From Chlamydia trachomatis (GTDB lineage Bacteria; Chlamydiota; Chlamydiia; Chlamydiales; JAAKFR01): a stretch of DNA of 5,463 bases. The position numbers and the translations under genes are program-made. Shown piece by piece: positions 4,534 to 5,463 of the stretch; position 1 is the first letter of the stretch, and each line of letters opens with the position of its first letter. The stretch is taken from positions 1 through 5,463 of the forward strand of contig CAMAUB010000105.1 in the NCBI GenBank assembly GCA_945861315.1. Direction: 5' to 3'. The notes beneath the pieces are model-generated. The model had not been told where the DNA came from, ran no database searches, and saw only the letters and a program-made list of their open reading frames with translations.

Positions 4534-5415
4534 ATGGGAGATAGTAGTCTAGCTGTAGCTCCAAACTGGCGACGACATCTACCGCATGTTAAGCTAACCA
4601 GCTTTGCGGTCGTGTTTAATGCGGCCGATAATTTCGCACAACTCGGAAGAAAACTCGCAGGATGTACACCGTCAATCCCAGGACTTGGGTTAATCACAGC
4701 CCCCTTTTTCATCTACTCGATGTGCGCTAGTATAAAAGAATATTTTCACAATATCCGAATTGCCAAAACCTTTCGTGAAAAAACTTTTTGGGCTGTAACA
4801 GGTGCCGCTAAGGTGGGGCAGGCAGCAAATGAGATCTTGAAACCTTCACTTTTAGCGGTAGAGCTAATCAACAAAGCGGCCACCTCCGCTCCAGCCTACG
4901 TGGCTGCTAGAAATACACTACCAATTCTCACTCTAGCCCTCGGCGCTCTTGGCATGTTTGCCTCTAGCTGGAATCTTGCTCGAACAATTCAGGAATACAC
5001 ACATTTTCGTAATGTCAAAGATATTACACAGGTCTATCCAGCAGAGGATGAAGAGATAAAAAAAATCTTTTTTGAAAGATATTATCAACCTTATTATCAA
5101 AAACTTGATAACATAAGCCCTGAGCAATTGCGCGGAAAGTTGAAGAAGGCGATCAGGTTTTCCATTTTTGACCACTCAATATCCCTAGCTGCCTCTACCA
5201 TTGCAGTCGCTGCGTCGATCTTATTTATGATCTCTCCATATGGTTTTTCTCTTCCTGTAATGATACTCCTAGCAACCTCTTCAGGACTTGGACTTGTTCC
5301 TCTTATAACAAAACAATTTTTTAAAGAAAAAAAACCACTACCTCCTCTGCCCGCTCCTGATCCTGACTTTCATGTTAACCTTGTTGATAATGTTGTATAT
5401 AGTACTGCCAGTTGA
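4534..5415 (+). CDS. Multi-pass membrane protein with internal repeat and SH3-ligand-like tail, function unknown
   Basis: 293 residues with no signal peptide and a basic N-terminal patch (NWRRHLPHVK, 11-20). Likely membrane segments are about 48-67, 128-149, and a closely spaced pair at 215-234 and 238-258; 87-125 is an Ala-rich, weakly hydrophobic stretch. The first two segments are each followed by a similar motif, SIKEYFH (66-72) and TIQEYTH (151-157), suggesting an internal duplication. Between 163 and 208 lies a charged, Tyr-rich linker (FFERYYQPYYQKL). The tail 264-293 contains KPLPPLPAP (267-275) and ends VVYSTAS. The final helix pair followed by a polar tail resembles an Inc-type layout, which is inference; the protein is otherwise unrecognised. 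Expression signals are very strong (extended -10 promoter, 13-base Shine-Dalgarno). An A8 run at codons 265-267 precedes the proline motif. Confidence 0.85.
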   Translation: MGDSSLAVAPNWRRHLPHVKLTSFAVVFNAADNFAQLGRKLAGCTPSIPGLGLITAPFFIYSMCASIKEYFHNIRIAKTFREKTFWAVTGAAKVGQAANEILKPSLLAVELINKAATSAPAYVAARNTLPILTLALGALGMFASSWNLARTIQEYTHFRNVKDITQVYPAEDEEIKKIFFERYYQPYYQKLDNISPEQLRGKLKKAIRFSIFDHSISLAASTIAVAASILFMISPYGFSLPVMILLATSSGLGLVPLITKQFFKEKKPLPPLPAPDPDFHVNLVDNVVYSTAS

Positions 5416-5463
5416 AAGTTAGACAGCAAGCTTGATAGGGTTAAGCTTTATAGTCTCAAACTT
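5416..5463 (+). terminator. Extended hairpin after the membrane-protein gene, possible terminator
   Basis: Directly after the stop codon, AAGTT-AGAC (5416-5424) can pair with GTCT (5453-5456) and AACTT (5459-5463), with CA as a bulge. Inside it, AAGCTT (5428-5433) pairs with AAGCTT (5443-5448) around a 9-base loop. The stem ends at the window edge with CTT, so a T-run beyond it cannot be checked. The stem is AT-rich and interrupted, making this a moderate case. Confidence 0.4.

Noticed and set aside
4933..5175. 80-codon minus-strand frame inside the membrane-protein gene
   Set aside because: It is antisense to a gene with strong promoter and Shine-Dalgarno signals; its hydrophobic look mirrors the opposite strand.
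1..5463. CRISPR array, insertion sequence or integration site next to the tRNAs
   Set aside because: No regularly spaced repeats, transposase or integrase motifs, or duplicated tRNA 3' ends are visible in the window.

Overview
The window is gene-dense, AT-leaning bacterial DNA with six complete protein genes, two tRNA genes and short spacers. It looks like part of the chromosome of a Chlamydiae-type intracellular bacterium (an environmental, 'chlamydia-like' lineage), but this is inference. The reasons are a gene with the paired transmembrane hairpin and no signal peptide that typifies chlamydial inclusion-membrane (Inc) proteins, a second multi-pass membrane protein with a eukaryotic-like proline-rich tail, tRNAs without encoded CCA, and a tRNA-Ala/tRNA-Ile pair lying outside an rRNA operon. 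No marker gene here fixes the phylum; 16S or a protein search would.

Left part (1-1600). A non-coding 170-base stretch carries two imperfect hairpins. Next to it are two leftward genes that overlap by GTGA and so are probably translated together: a small secreted or membrane-anchored DUF4019-type protein (upstream) and a membrane-anchored protein with protein-kinase-like motifs (downstream). A likely sigma70-type promoter for the pair lies at about 1615-1642.

Centre (1647-3774). tRNA-Ala(UGC) and tRNA-Ile(GAU) run rightward, 7 bases apart. A leftward gene (1834-2595) encodes a 253-residue Inc-like bilobed membrane protein. It diverges, with only 24 bases between start codons, from a rightward gene (2620-3774) for a SAMHD1/YdhJ-type HD-domain phosphohydrolase with all metal-binding residues intact.

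Right part (3698-5463). The HD gene overlaps tail to tail, by 77 bases, with a leftward ABC-transporter ATPase of the SsuB/TauB (nitrate/sulfonate/taurine/thiamine-precursor) type that has no permease or binding-protein gene beside it. Diverging from it is a rightward gene for a 293-residue multi-pass membrane protein. That gene has the strongest expression signals in the window: an extended -10 promoter and a Shine-Dalgarno sequence complementary over 13 bases to the 16S rRNA 3' end. The protein contains an internal repeat and ends in a KPLPPLP motif resembling SH3-domain ligands. An A8 tract lies exactly at the start of that motif. Slippage there would either truncate the tail or replace it with a strongly hydrophobic one. 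An extended hairpin follows the stop codon at the window edge.

The most interesting candidates are the last gene (putative host-facing membrane protein with a switchable tail), the Inc-like protein, and the coupled DUF4019/kinase-like pair.
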